DNA from: Pseudomonas sp. A-RE-19
Lineage (GTDB): Bacteria; Pseudomonadota; Gammaproteobacteria; Pseudomonadales; Pseudomonadaceae
NCBI RefSeq assembly: GCF_019956555.1
Contig: NZ_JAHBDQ010000012.1
Location: forward strand, 1 to 64,000
Length of the DNA: 64,000 nt
Reading direction: 5' to 3'
The notes under the pieces are model-generated. The model worked only from the letters and a program-made list of their open reading frames with translations, was not told where the DNA came from and ran no database searches. Shown here piece after piece: positions 21,958-31,547 of this stretch; position 1 is the first letter of the stretch; every line of letters starts with the position of its first letter. The translations under genes were made by a program, and so were the position numbers.

Positions 21958-23441
21958 AACTCAATCCATTCGTGCAGGCCGGTATTGGCCTGACATTCGC
22001 CCTGCTGTGGTCGTGCCCGACCCTGGCGGCCCTGACCGAAGACAAGAACTTCGGCCTCGAAGTCAAAGTTACCGGCCAGTCCGAAGACGACCGTGACCTG
22101 GGCACTGCCAGCGGCGGCGACGTTAACGGCGTCGGCCTCGACCTGCGCCCATGGGTATATGGCGAAAGCGGCGCGTGGAGCGCCTACGCCATGGGCCAGG
22201 CCGTGACGTCCACCGACATCATCGAAACGGACACCCTGCAACAGTCCGACAACAGCGGTACCCAGACCACCGACAACGGTGATCGCAAAACCAAGAAAAA
22301 CTACCTGGCGATGCGCGAATTCTGGGTCGGCTACAGCGGCCTTACGCCCTACCCTGGCGAGATGCTCAAGTTCGGTCGCCAACGCCTGCGCAACGACGAC
22401 GGCCAATGGCGCGACACCAACATCGAAGCCCTCAACTGGACCTTCGACACCACCCTGTTGCGCGCCAACGTCGGTATCGCCGAACGCTTCAGCGAATACC
22501 GCACCGACTTGAAAGAACTGTCGCCCAAGGACAAGGATCGCCTGCACACCTACGCCGATGCGGCGTATCAGTGGTCGCCGGGTAACTGGGTCGGCATTCG
22601 CGGTCATCACACCCACGATGACGGCAAGCTCGACTACCCGGAGCCAGGCGTGGCCGGCGATACCCTGGATAAAAAACAGAACGGCGACATCAGCTGGCTC
22701 GGCCTGACCGCCGACAGCGATGCCTACAACTGGCGCAACACCAACACCGTCAATTACTGGGGCAGCATCACCGGCATGAGCGGCGACACCGATACGGTCA
22801 ACCCGCTGAACGCCGATGGCACGCGCCCGGCAGAAGCCAAGCGTGGCGAAGACCTGAACGGTTGGGCCACCGACGTGGGTGTGCGCCTGCGCCTCGATCC
22901 GCAGTGGCAAGTCGGTGCAGCCTATGCCCGCGCCAGCGCCGAGTACGAACAGAACGGCCTGGAAAGCAACCGCTCGAACTACACCGGTACGCGCTCACGT
23001 GTTCACCGTTTCGGCGAAGCCTTCCGTGGCGAAATGAACAACATGCAGACCGCTACCCTGTTCGGCTCGTGGATGCTCAACGACGAATACGACGCCAGTG
23101 TGATCTACCACAAGTTCTGGCGCGTCGACGGCAACAAGCCAGTGGGCAGCAACGGCATCAACGCCGTCGAGAACAACACCGACGACGCGACCGGCGCAAT
23201 CCTCTCCAGCACTTCCCTGCCGCTGGAAGATGGCAACAAGGACCTCGGTCAGGAAATGGACGTGGTGGTCACCAAGTACTTCAAGCAAGGCCTGCTGCCG
23301 GCGGCGTTGAGCCAGTCGATCGATGAGCCTTCGGCGCTGGTGCGGTTCCGTGGCGGTGTGTTCAAGCCCGGCGATGCGTACGGCAAAGAAGTCGACTCGT
23401 ACATGCACCGTGCGTTTATCGACGTGATCTGGCGCTTCTGA
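21954..23441 (+). CDS. algE: Alginate outer-membrane export porin AlgE
   Basis: Outer-membrane beta-barrel of 495 residues through which alginate leaves the cell. N-terminal signal peptide ending SCPTLAA near residue 25, then alternating amphipathic strands rich in Tyr, Asp and Arg, and a terminal phenylalanine (IDVIWRF) typical of barrel proteins. The selectivity-related REDLNGW and [17 protein letters not shown] strands are recognisable. Coupled to algK by an ATGA overlap and to algG by a TGATG-type junction. Confidence 0.97.
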   Translation: MKLNPFVQAGIGLTFALLWSCPTLAALTEDKNFGLEVKVTGQSEDDRDLGTASGGDVNGVGLDLRPWVYGESGAWSAYAMGQAVTSTDIIETDTLQQSDNSGTQTTDNGDRKTKKNYLAMREFWVGYSGLTPYPGEMLKFGRQRLRNDDGQWRDTNIEALNWTFDTTLLRANVGIAERFSEYRTDLKELSPKDKDRLHTYADAAYQWSPGNWVGIRGHHTHDDGKLDYPEPGVAGDTLDKKQNGDISWLGLTADSDAYNWRNTNTVNYWGSITGMSGDTDTVNPLNADGTRPAEAKRGEDLNGWATDVGVRLRLDPQWQVGAAYARASAEYEQNGLESNRSNYTGTRSRVHRFGEAFRGEMNNMQTATLFGSWMLNDEYDASVIYHKFWRVDGNKPVGSNGINAVENNTDDATGAILSSTSLPLEDGNKDLGQEMDVVVTKYFKQGLLPAALSQSIDEPSALVRFRGGVFKPGDAYGKEVDSYMHRAFIDVIWRF

Positions 23442-23467
23442 TGCAAACCGCGAAGGGAGTGCCCGAC

Positions 23468-25057
23468 ATGAACAGTGCCAAGAAAGGCTCGATCAGCCTG
23501 CTGGCCGGCGCGATGCTGCTGGCCAGCGCAGCAGCCTTCGCCACCGTCGAACCGGTCCAGCCTGCGCAACAGGGCAAATCGGCGACCGTAGCCAAGGGAC
23601 TGCAACAGGCCAAGACCTACACCGTCAGCAGCGCGCCAACCGCGCCGCTGGACCTGGCCAAGCCGAAACTGCCGGACACTTCTGGCTACACCGCTGAAGC
23701 CATCGCGGCGAAAATCGTACGCACCAAGCCTGGCAAAATCAGTGTGCGCCGGATGATGCAGGAAGACGCCCTGAAGGACTTCATTGGCGGCGACAACAAG
23801 ATGGCCGAGTGGGTGGTGCGTCAGCATGGCATCCCGCAGGCGATCTTCGTCGACGACGGCTACATGAACCTCAAGGATCTGACCAAGAAGCTGCCCAAGC
23901 AGTACTTGAGCGAAACCTCGCCGGGCGTGTTCCTGGCGAAGTTGCCGATCGTGGTGGGCAAACACGGCATCCTGGAAATCGACAAGCAGACCCAGGAACT
24001 GCGCCTGTCCCAGGAGGCCGGTTCGTTCCTGGTCAACGACGGCCAGCTGTTTGTGCGCGATACCAAAATCACTGGCTGGAGCGAGAAGGCAAACGGTCCG
24101 GCGGCCTTCCAGTCGCCCAAGGAATTCCGTCCGTTCCTGTTGTCCTGGGGTGGCACCGAGACCTATATCGCCAATAGCAAGATCGCCAGTTTCGGTTACG
24201 CCAACAGTAAGTCCTACGGCGTGAGTATTTCCCAGTACACGCCAAACATGGCCAAGGTGCTCAAGCGCCCTGAACCGACCGGCTGGATCGTCGGCTCCGA
24301 GTTCTCGGACATGTGGTACGGCTTTTACTGCTATGAAACCCGCGACTTCGTGGTCAAGGGCAACACCTACAAAGACAACATCGTGTACGGCATCGACCCC
24401 CACGACCGTTCCCACGGTCTGATCATTGCCGACAACACGGTGTTCGGGACCAAGAAGAAGCACGGGATCATTATTTCCCGTGAGGTCAACGACAGCTTCA
24501 TCTTCAACAACCGCAGCTACGACAACCACCTCTCGGGGCTGGTGATCGACCGTAACAGCGTGAACAACCTGATCGCCTACAACGAAATCTACAAGAACCA
24601 CACCGACGGCATCACCCTCTACGAGAGTGCCGACAACCTGTTGTGGGGCAACAAGGTGCTCAGCAACAAGCGTCACGGCATCCGTATTCGTAACAGCGTG
24701 AACATCCGCCTGTACGAAAACATCTCGATGGCCAACGGCTTGACCGGTGTCTACGGGCACATCAAAGACCTGAGCGACACCGACCGGGACATCAAGCTCG
24801 ACCCGTTCGACGCCGAGGTGTCGCTGATCGTGGTCGGCGGTGAACTGGCCGCCAATGGCAGCGGACCGCTGTCGATCGACTCGCCGCTGAGCGTGGAGCT
24901 GTATCGCGTGTCGATGCTCGCGCCGACCAAAACCAGCGGCATCAGCTTCTCGGGGATTCTCGGCGAGCGCCAGGATGAAATTCTCGACCTGCTGGTGCGC
25001 CAGCAGAAAGCCGTGCTGATCGACCCTGTCGAACGCCAGACCAAAAAGCAGGACTGA
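23468..25057 (+). CDS. algG: Poly(mannuronate) C5-epimerase AlgG
   Basis: Periplasmic right-handed beta-helix enzyme that converts D-mannuronate to L-guluronate in the polymer and protects it from AlgL. Signal peptide SISLLAGAMLLASAAAFA; catalytic motif DPHDRSHG in the middle of the protein; parallel-helix repeats (NNRSYDNHLSGLVID, YNEIYKNHTDGITLYES, NKVLSNKRHGIRIRNSVN). 529 residues from 23468, where AGGGAG lies 10 bases upstream; an ATG at 23441 overlapping the algE stop is possible but lacks a site. Confidence 0.96.
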   Translation: MNSAKKGSISLLAGAMLLASAAAFATVEPVQPAQQGKSATVAKGLQQAKTYTVSSAPTAPLDLAKPKLPDTSGYTAEAIAAKIVRTKPGKISVRRMMQEDALKDFIGGDNKMAEWVVRQHGIPQAIFVDDGYMNLKDLTKKLPKQYLSETSPGVFLAKLPIVVGKHGILEIDKQTQELRLSQEAGSFLVNDGQLFVRDTKITGWSEKANGPAAFQSPKEFRPFLLSWGGTETYIANSKIASFGYANSKSYGVSISQYTPNMAKVLKRPEPTGWIVGSEFSDMWYGFYCYETRDFVVKGNTYKDNIVYGIDPHDRSHGLIIADNTVFGTKKKHGIIISREVNDSFIFNNRSYDNHLSGLVIDRNSVNNLIAYNEIYKNHTDGITLYESADNLLWGNKVLSNKRHGIRIRNSVNIRLYENISMANGLTGVYGHIKDLSDTDRDIKLDPFDAEVSLIVVGGELAANGSGPLSIDSPLSVELYRVSMLAPTKTSGISFSGILGERQDEILDLLVRQQKAVLIDPVERQTKKQD

Positions 25058-25067
25058 GGATAATTTT

Positions 25068-26516
25068 ATGCACCCACACTTGATCAAATTACTCAGCCTG
25101 TCGGCCCTGACCGCGGGCATTCTGGCCGCCAGCACCGGTGCCCGCGCCGATGAAGCCAAAGCCCCCAGCTTCAACGCCGAGCCGTGCTGCAGCCTGTGCC
25201 CGGCCGCCCACGACCCGAAAAACTACACCACTCGCTATCAGCAGAACTTCACCACGCTGGTGCAGGCGCAGGGCGACTGGCTATTCCGTACGCAAGAAGA
25301 CTTGCGCACCGAGTTCGACACCACGCCCGCCGGCTACAAACGCCTGAAACAACTGCACGAAGCGTTCAAGAGCAAAGGCGTGGAGCTGGTCATCGTTTAC
25401 CAGCCGACCCGTGGTCTGGTGAACCGCAACAAGCTGAACCCGGAAGAAAAAGCCAAATACGATTTTGACAAGGCACTGACCAACTACAAGAGCATGCTCG
25501 GGCGTTTCGCGCAGATGGGTTACGTGGTCCCGGACCTGTCGCCGCTGACCAACGAATCGCTGCCCGACACCCTGCCGGCCCACGACTTCTACTTCCGCGG
25601 CGACCAACACTGGACGCCGTATGGCGCCCAGCGCACGGCGAAAATCGTCGCCGAGAAGGTCAAGCAATTGCCGGCCTTCGCCGACATTCCCAAGCGTGAA
25701 TTCGAGACCCATAGGTCGGGTCGCATGGGCAAGACCGGAACGTTACACAACATGGCGGGTCAACTCTGTGGCACCAGCTACGCGATCCAGTACATGGATC
25801 AGTTCACCACCGAGCCCAAAGGCGAAGCGGCCGATGGCGATCTGTTCAGTGATTCCGGCAATCCGGAGATCACCCTGGTCGGCACCAGCCACAGTGGCAA
25901 GAACTACAACTTCGCCGGTTTCCTCGAAGAGGCCATCGGCGCCGACATCCTCAACGTGGCATTCCCCGGCGGTGGCCTGGAAGGTTCGATGCTGCAGTAC
26001 CTGGGCAGCGAAGAGTTCCAGACCAAACCGCCGAAAATCCTCATCTGGGAATTCTCGCCGCTTTATCGCCTCGACCAGGAAACCATCTACCGCCAGATGA
26101 TGGCGCTGCTGGACAACGGTTGCGAAGGCAAAGATGCACAGATGAGCGGCAGCGCCACGCTGAAGCCGGGCAAAAACGAATTGATGGTCAACAGCAAGAA
26201 CCTGGACCTGCGCAACAGTAGCCACCAGGTCGATATCCGCTTCGCCGACACCTCGGTGAAAACGTTGCACGCCACCCTCTGGTACATGAATGGGCGCCAC
26301 GAGGACATCAAGATCGACAAACCGGAAACTTCCGATACCGACGGGCGTTTCGCCTTCGAGTTGCGCACGGACGAAGACTGGGCCTCGCAGAATCTGCTGG
26401 CCGTCGAAGTCCAGGGCCCTGAAGCAGGTGCCGCGCCACAGAAAGTCGAAGCGAAAATCTGCAAACGCAACGTGTTCTCCGGCGCCGAGCAGCGTACCGC
26501 TCAAGCCGGGCAATGA
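25068..26516 (+). CDS. algX: Alginate O-acetyltransferase AlgX
   Basis: Periplasmic SGNH-like acetyltransferase with a C-terminal carbohydrate-binding module that transfers acetyl groups onto mannuronate. 482 residues; signal peptide ending STGARA near residue 26. Catalytic Asp-His pair in [11 protein letters not shown] and nucleophile serine in [11 protein letters not shown]. Cysteine-rich N-terminus ([10 protein letters not shown]) as in the family. GAGGA precedes the start. The stop overlaps a possible upstream algL start. Confidence 0.96.
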   Translation: MHPHLIKLLSLSALTAGILAASTGARADEAKAPSFNAEPCCSLCPAAHDPKNYTTRYQQNFTTLVQAQGDWLFRTQEDLRTEFDTTPAGYKRLKQLHEAFKSKGVELVIVYQPTRGLVNRNKLNPEEKAKYDFDKALTNYKSMLGRFAQMGYVVPDLSPLTNESLPDTLPAHDFYFRGDQHWTPYGAQRTAKIVAEKVKQLPAFADIPKREFETHRSGRMGKTGTLHNMAGQLCGTSYAIQYMDQFTTEPKGEAADGDLFSDSGNPEITLVGTSHSGKNYNFAGFLEEAIGADILNVAFPGGGLEGSMLQYLGSEEFQTKPPKILIWEFSPLYRLDQETIYRQMMALLDNGCEGKDAQMSGSATLKPGKNELMVNSKNLDLRNSSHQVDIRFADTSVKTLHATLWYMNGRHEDIKIDKPETSDTDGRFAFELRTDEDWASQNLLAVEVQGPEAGAAPQKVEAKICKRNVFSGAEQRTAQAGQ

Positions 26517-26527
26517 GGCTACCTCTT

Positions 26528-27661
26528 ATGAACTGCATGCAAACCCGAACATTGAAAAAGTTACTCGCGCCCTCCCTGCTGACGTTGGCGATGTTCGCCG
26601 GCGCCACCCAGGCCGCCGCGCCGCTGCGTCCGCCACAGGGTTACTTTGCGCCGATTGAAAAAGTCAAAGCCGGCGACAAGAGCGAAGGCTGCGATGCGAT
26701 GCCGACGCCTTACACCGGTGCCCTGCAATTTCGCAGCAAGTACGAAGGCTCCGACAAGTCCCGTTCGACCCTGAACGAGGCATCGGAAAAAGCCTTCCGC
26801 GACACCACCGCCGACATCACCAAGATCGAGCGCGGCACCAGCAAGCGGGTGATGCAGTTCATGCGTGACGGTCGCCCGGAACAGCTGGAATGCACGCTCA
26901 ACTGGCTGACCGCTTGGGCTCAGGCGGATGCGTTGATGTCCAAGGACTTCAACCACACTGGCAAGTCCATGCGCAAATGGGCGTTGGGCAGCATGGCTTC
27001 GTCCTATATCCGCCTGAAGTTCTCTGACTCGCATCCGCTGGCCACCCACCAGCAAGAGGCGCAAGTGATTGAAGCCTGGTTCAGCAAAATGGCCGATCAG
27101 GTGGTCAGCGACTGGGACAACCTCCCGCTCGAACAAACCAACAACCACTCGTACTGGGCCGCCTGGTCGGTGATGGCCACGTCGGTCGCCACCAACCGCC
27201 GCGACCTGTTCGATTGGGCCGTCAAGGAATACAAGGTCGGCGCCAATCAGGTCGACGCCCAAGGCTTCCTGCCCAACGAACTCAAGCGTCAGCAACGCGC
27301 CCTCGCCTATCACAACTATGCCCTGCCGCCGCTGGCGATGATCGCCAGTTTCGCTCAGGTCAACGGTGTGGATTTGCGTCAGGAAAACAACGGTGCCTTG
27401 AAACGCCTGGGTGATCGCGTGCTGGCGGGAGTGAAAGACTCGGGTGAATTCGAGAAGAAGAACGGCAAAGACCAGGACATGACCGATCTCAAGATCGATT
27501 CGAAATTCGCCTGGCTCGAACCGTTCTGCTCGCTCTACACCTGCGCGCCGGATGTGCTGGAGCGCAAGCACAAGATGCAACCGTTCAAGAGCTTCCGCCT
27601 CGGCGGGGATTTGACCAGGGTTTACGACCCGGCCAACGAAAAGGGTAACAAAGGCTCTTAG
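26528..27661 (+). CDS. algL: Periplasmic alginate lyase AlgL
   Basis: Polysaccharide lyase family 5 enzyme that beta-eliminates mannuronate linkages, clearing polymer trapped in the periplasm. About 377 residues with signal peptide ([18 protein letters not shown]). Active-site motif [10 protein letters not shown] (Asn-His-Tyr) and [11 protein letters not shown] are intact. Three in-frame starts exist (26513, 26528, 26537); 26528 is chosen because GAGG lies about 10 bases upstream. Followed by a 213-base gap with a REP pair and a G-rich hairpin before algI. Confidence 0.95.
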   Translation: MNCMQTRTLKKLLAPSLLTLAMFAGATQAAAPLRPPQGYFAPIEKVKAGDKSEGCDAMPTPYTGALQFRSKYEGSDKSRSTLNEASEKAFRDTTADITKIERGTSKRVMQFMRDGRPEQLECTLNWLTAWAQADALMSKDFNHTGKSMRKWALGSMASSYIRLKFSDSHPLATHQQEAQVIEAWFSKMADQVVSDWDNLPLEQTNNHSYWAAWSVMATSVATNRRDLFDWAVKEYKVGANQVDAQGFLPNELKRQQRALAYHNYALPPLAMIASFAQVNGVDLRQENNGALKRLGDRVLAGVKDSGEFEKKNGKDQDMTDLKIDSKFAWLEPFCSLYTCAPDVLERKHKMQPFKSFRLGGDLTRVYDPANEKGNKGS

Positions 27662-27675
27662 AGCCAAACGCAAAA

Positions 27676-27769
27676 CCTGTAGGAGCGAGGCTTGCCCGCG
27701 AAGAACGATGACACGGTTCATCAGTTCCACCGCATAACGGCCTTCGCGGGCAAGCCTCGCTCCTACAGG
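27676..27769. repeat. Type B REP pair in the algL-algI gap
   Basis: CCTGTAGGAGCGAGGCTTGC and CAAGCCTCGCTCCTACAGG face each other about 50 bases apart, starting 15 bases after the algL stop. Confidence 0.9.
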
Positions 27770-27801
27770 GTCAGTGCAAGGCATGAGTTTTTTGTGTGAT
27801 G

Positions 27802-27840
27802 CCCCCCGGTTTTTCATGGGGGGGTTTGGGGGGCCGTTGG
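27802..27840 (+). promoter_or_regulatory. G-rich hairpin before algI (possible attenuator)
   Basis: CCCCCCGG faces a run of seven G, followed by TTT, six G and CCGTTGG. The RNA can form either a C6/G6 hairpin or a stack of G-runs. It lies 35 bases before algI in the middle of the operon. Function is inference. Confidence 0.45.
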
Positions 27841-27874
27841 CCCTTGACTGTTGGTTAAACATGGAGAGATCGGG

Positions 27875-29440
27875 ATGGTATTTTCATCCAACGTGTTCCT
27901 GTTTCTGTTCTTGCCGATCTTTCTCGGCTTGTACTACTTGAGCGGGCAACGCTATCGCAACTTGCTGCTGCTGATCGCCAGCTACGTGTTCTACGCCTGG
28001 TGGCGTGTGGACTTCCTTGCGCTGTTCGCAGCCGTCACGCTGTGGAACTACTGGATCGGCCTGAAAGTTGGCGCCGCGGGCGTTCGGAGCAAACCGGCCC
28101 AACGCTGGCTGCTGCTCGGCGTTGCGGTGGATCTGTGCATCCTCGGCTACTTCAAGTACGCCAACTTCGGCGTGGACAGCATCAACGCGATGATGACCTC
28201 GGTCGGTCTTTCGCCGTTCATCCTGACTCACGTGCTGTTGCCGATCGGGATCTCGTTCTACATCTTCGAGTCCATCAGCTACATCATCGACGTCTACCGC
28301 GGTGATACCCCGGCGACCCGCAACCTGATCGACTTTGCCGCATTCGTGGCGATCTTCCCGCACCTGATCGCGGGCCCCGTGTTGCGTTTCCGTGACCTGG
28401 CCGACCAGTTCAACAACCGCACCCACACCCTCGACAAGTTCTCCGAAGGTGCCACGCGGTTCATGCAGGGCTTCATCAAGAAGGTCTTCATCGCCGACAC
28501 CCTGGCGGTGGTAGCCGACCATTGCTTCGCCTTGCAGAACCCGACCACGGGCGACGCCTGGCTCGGCGCCCTGGCCTACACCGCGCAGCTGTACTTCGAC
28601 TTCTCCGGCTATAGCGACATGGCGATTGGTCTGGGCTTGATGATGGGTTTCCGCTTCATGGAAAACTTCAAACAGCCCTACATCAGCCAGTCGATCACCG
28701 AGTTCTGGCGTCGCTGGCACATCAGCCTCTCCACTTGGCTGCGTGACTACCTCTACATCACCCTCGGCGGTAACCGTAAAGGCACGCTGATGACCTATCG
28801 CAACCTGTTCCTGACCATGCTGCTCGGTGGTCTGTGGCACGGCGCGAACATCACCTACATCGTTTGGGGCGCCTGGCACGGCATGTGGCTGGCGATCGAA
28901 AAAGCCCTCGGCCTGAACACCTCGCCACGCAGCATCAACCCGATCCGCTGGGCGCTGACCTTCCTGCTTGTGGTCATGGGCTGGGTGATCTTCCGCTCGG
29001 AAAACCTGCACGTCGCCGGTCGCATGTACGGCGCGATGTTCAGCTTCGGCGAATGGTCGCTGTCGGAACTCAACCAGGCCAGCCTCACCGGTCTGCAAGT
29101 CGCCACTCTGGTGGTGGCCTACATCACCCTGGCGTTCTTCGGCATCCGTGATTTCTACACCAACCGGCCACCGGTCAAGACCAAGCCTGCCGTCAACGTC
29201 GAGGCCGATGGCCCTGCCGCGGCTACGCCTGGAATGATCAAAGCCGTACCGGGCGACAACCCGGCCAGCATCCACGAACCGGGTTACACCGTCGGCGTTG
29301 AAGCGACTGTGCAACCGGCCTACTGGACCGCTGACTGGCCACGTTACGTGATGCGCACGCTGGTGCTGCTGCTGTTCATCGCATCGATTCTCAAACTGTC
29401 GGCGCAAAGCTTCTCGCCGTTCCTTTACTTCCAGTTCTGA
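27875..29440 (+). CDS. algI: Alginate O-acetylation membrane protein AlgI (MBOAT)
   Basis: Multi-span inner-membrane O-acyltransferase that passes acetyl groups from a cytosolic donor to the periplasmic AlgJ/AlgX. 521 residues. MBOAT signatures: FFRFPHLIAGP-type segment (FVAIFPHLIAGPVLRF), ITEFWRRWHISLSTWLRDYLY and the conserved histidine in GGLWHGANITYIVWGAWHG. The start at 27875 follows GGAGAGATCGGG; a start at 27851 has no site. Forms the acetylation sub-cluster algI-algJ-algF. Confidence 0.96.
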   Translation: MVFSSNVFLFLFLPIFLGLYYLSGQRYRNLLLLIASYVFYAWWRVDFLALFAAVTLWNYWIGLKVGAAGVRSKPAQRWLLLGVAVDLCILGYFKYANFGVDSINAMMTSVGLSPFILTHVLLPIGISFYIFESISYIIDVYRGDTPATRNLIDFAAFVAIFPHLIAGPVLRFRDLADQFNNRTHTLDKFSEGATRFMQGFIKKVFIADTLAVVADHCFALQNPTTGDAWLGALAYTAQLYFDFSGYSDMAIGLGLMMGFRFMENFKQPYISQSITEFWRRWHISLSTWLRDYLYITLGGNRKGTLMTYRNLFLTMLLGGLWHGANITYIVWGAWHGMWLAIEKALGLNTSPRSINPIRWALTFLLVVMGWVIFRSENLHVAGRMYGAMFSFGEWSLSELNQASLTGLQVATLVVAYITLAFFGIRDFYTNRPPVKTKPAVNVEADGPAAATPGMIKAVPGDNPASIHEPGYTVGVEATVQPAYWTADWPRYVMRTLVLLLFIASILKLSAQSFSPFLYFQF

Positions 29441-29451
29441 GGGATCTGACC

Positions 29452-30627
29452 ATGACCCGCTCATTACGCATCTTCTACATCGCCCTGTTCCTGGTGACTT
29501 TGCTGGTCCTGGGCATGTGGTCGGTACGCAGCTTCTTCGGCTTCAGTACCAACGCCGATGCGACCGTGCTCAACGGTCGCTGGACCAAAGCCGTCGAGAC
29601 TCATTACGACGACGAGTTCCCGATCAAGCGCCTGGGCACCAACCTTTGGGCCGCGCTGGATTTCAAACTGTTCAACGAAGGTCGTCCGGGCGTGGTGCTC
29701 GGTCGCGATCAGTGGCTCTACAGCGATGAAGAGTTCCACCCGGTCGTCAACGAAGAGTTGAACCTGCAAGGTAACTACGCGCTGGTCGAAGGCGTGCGCC
29801 AGACCCTGAAAAAGCAAGGCGTGCAACTGGTGATGGCGATTGTCCCGGCCAAGACGCGTCTGTACCCGGAACACCTGGGTGAAGTGAAACCGGCGAGCAT
29901 CCACGCCAATCTGTACCAGGACTTCCACGCTCGCGTGGCGGCCGACAAGATCCTCGCTCCCGACCTGCTCGGCCCGCTGCAAAAGGGCAAGCAAGACGGT
30001 CAGCAAGTGTTCCTGCGCACCGACACCCACTGGACCCCGGAAGGCGCGCAAATCGCTGCCCAGACCCTGGCCAAAACCATTGCCGAGAAGGCTCCGCTCA
30101 GCGGCGAACCGCAGAACTTCGTCACCGAACCTGGGGAGAAGGTGACGCACAAGGGCGACCTGCGGTTGTTCCTGCCGCTGGATCCGCTGTTCGAAAACCT
30201 GATGCCGGCGCAAGAACCCTTGCAAAAGCGCAACACCGTGGCGGCCCAGGGTCAGCCTGCCGGTGACGACGCCCTGTTCGCCAACACTGAAGTGCCGGTG
30301 GCCCTGATCGGCACCAGCTACAGCGCCAACCCGAACTGGAACTTCGTCGGCGCGCTGAAAGAAGCGCTGCACAGCGATGTGGTCAATTACGCCGAAGACG
30401 GCCACGGCCCGATTCTGCCGATGCTCAGCTACCTGAAAAGCGATGCCTTCAAGAACAGCCCGCCACAGGTGCTGATCTGGGAGTTCCCTGAACGATATCT
30501 GCCTGTGAACAACGAAATCGGTGACGCCGACCCGCAGTGGGTCGCAGAGCTTAAACAAGCCGGCGTCAACCAGCAAAACGTAGCCGCAAACACTAAATCC
30601 GAGACGCCCGACCGGGCGCAAAACTGA
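29452..30627 (+). CDS. algJ: Alginate O-acetyltransferase AlgJ
   Basis: Periplasmic, membrane-anchored SGNH-like acetyltransferase of 391 residues, related to AlgX; it relays acetyl groups received from AlgI. N-terminal membrane segment (LRIFYIALFLVTLLVLGMWS); catalytic Asp-His in RTDTHWTPEG; nucleophile serine in IGTSYSANPNW. GAGGGAT ribosome site; 11 bases after the algI stop. Confidence 0.95.
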   Translation: MTRSLRIFYIALFLVTLLVLGMWSVRSFFGFSTNADATVLNGRWTKAVETHYDDEFPIKRLGTNLWAALDFKLFNEGRPGVVLGRDQWLYSDEEFHPVVNEELNLQGNYALVEGVRQTLKKQGVQLVMAIVPAKTRLYPEHLGEVKPASIHANLYQDFHARVAADKILAPDLLGPLQKGKQDGQQVFLRTDTHWTPEGAQIAAQTLAKTIAEKAPLSGEPQNFVTEPGEKVTHKGDLRLFLPLDPLFENLMPAQEPLQKRNTVAAQGQPAGDDALFANTEVPVALIGTSYSANPNWNFVGALKEALHSDVVNYAEDGHGPILPMLSYLKSDAFKNSPPQVLIWEFPERYLPVNNEIGDADPQWVAELKQAGVNQQNVAANTKSETPDRAQN

Positions 30628-30641
30628 AAGAGAGGTACACC

Positions 30642-31310
30642 ATGACTTTCACTACTACTCCTCGCCGTCTCGCCGCTCGCTCCATCAAAGCAGTTGCACT
30701 CGTCGCCGGCATGAGCGTGTTGTCGATGCAGGCCTTCGCCGGTGGCGACGCCGCGCTCTACGGTCCGACTGCACCAAAAGGCTCAAGCTTCGTGCGGGTC
30801 TACAACGCCGGTAACGCTGAAGTCAGCGCCACCGTGGGCACCACCAACCTGAACGAAGTCGCGCCGCTGTCCAGCACTGACTTCAGCTTCATGCCGGGCG
30901 GCGATTACAGCGCCAAGATCGGCAGCCAGACCCTGCCGGTGAAACTGGCCGGTGATCACTATTACACCCTGGTCAACAACGCCAGCGGCGCACCGCAACT
31001 GATCGAAGAACCGCCGTTCAAGAACAAGCAGAAGTCCCTGGTGCGCGTACAGAACCTGAGCGACAAGGCCCTGACCCTGAAAACCGCCGACGGCAAGACC
31101 GAAGTCATTCCGTCCGTGGCGGCCAAGAGCCGTGGCGAGCGTGAAATCAACCCGGTGAAAGTCAGCCTGGCACTGTACGACGGCGCCACCAAAGTCGGCG
31201 ACGTGAAACCGGTTGCCCTGGAACGCGGTGAAGCCGCGGTGCTGTACGTCACCGGCAGCGGCAGCGGCCTGTCGCCAGTCTGGGTAAAACGCCCGGTGTC
31301 GACGCGCTGA
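30642..31310 (+). CDS. algF: Alginate O-acetylation adaptor AlgF
   Basis: Periplasmic protein of 222 residues required for alginate acetylation and thought to bridge AlgJ and AlgX. Signal peptide (SIKAVALVAGMSVLSMQAFA) then two small beta-sandwich modules (SSFVRVYNAGNAEVSATVG and KSLVRVQNLSDKALTLKT) that look like repeats of one another. AGAGAGG precedes the start; 14 bases after algJ. Confidence 0.95.
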   Translation: MTFTTTPRRLAARSIKAVALVAGMSVLSMQAFAGGDAALYGPTAPKGSSFVRVYNAGNAEVSATVGTTNLNEVAPLSSTDFSFMPGGDYSAKIGSQTLPVKLAGDHYYTLVNNASGAPQLIEEPPFKNKQKSLVRVQNLSDKALTLKTADGKTEVIPSVAAKSRGEREINPVKVSLALYDGATKVGDVKPVALERGEAAVLYVTGSGSGLSPVWVKRPVSTR

Positions 31311-31359
31311 TTAATTTTTCGAAAGGCTGACACCCCATTGGGGCCTTGAAACGGGCCCC

Positions 31360-31451
31360 TGTAGGAGCTGCCGAAGGCTGCGATCTTTTGATCTTTTATC
31401 GATTTTGAGAACGCCAAAGATCAAAAGATCGCAGCCTTCGGCAGCTCCTAC
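31360..31451. repeat. Type C palindromic repeat in the algF-algA gap
   Basis: Arms TGTAGGAGCTGCCGAAGGCT and its inverse around GATCTTTTGATC; sits about 50 bases after algF and 97 before algA. Confidence 0.88.
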
Positions 31452-31547
31452 GAGGGATCTGACCAGCCTTTGGACACGGAACAAGAACAAGAGTGAAACG
31501 ACAGAACGTTCGTGGCTCTAACCAATCGATTTTAAAGGAGTAACAAC

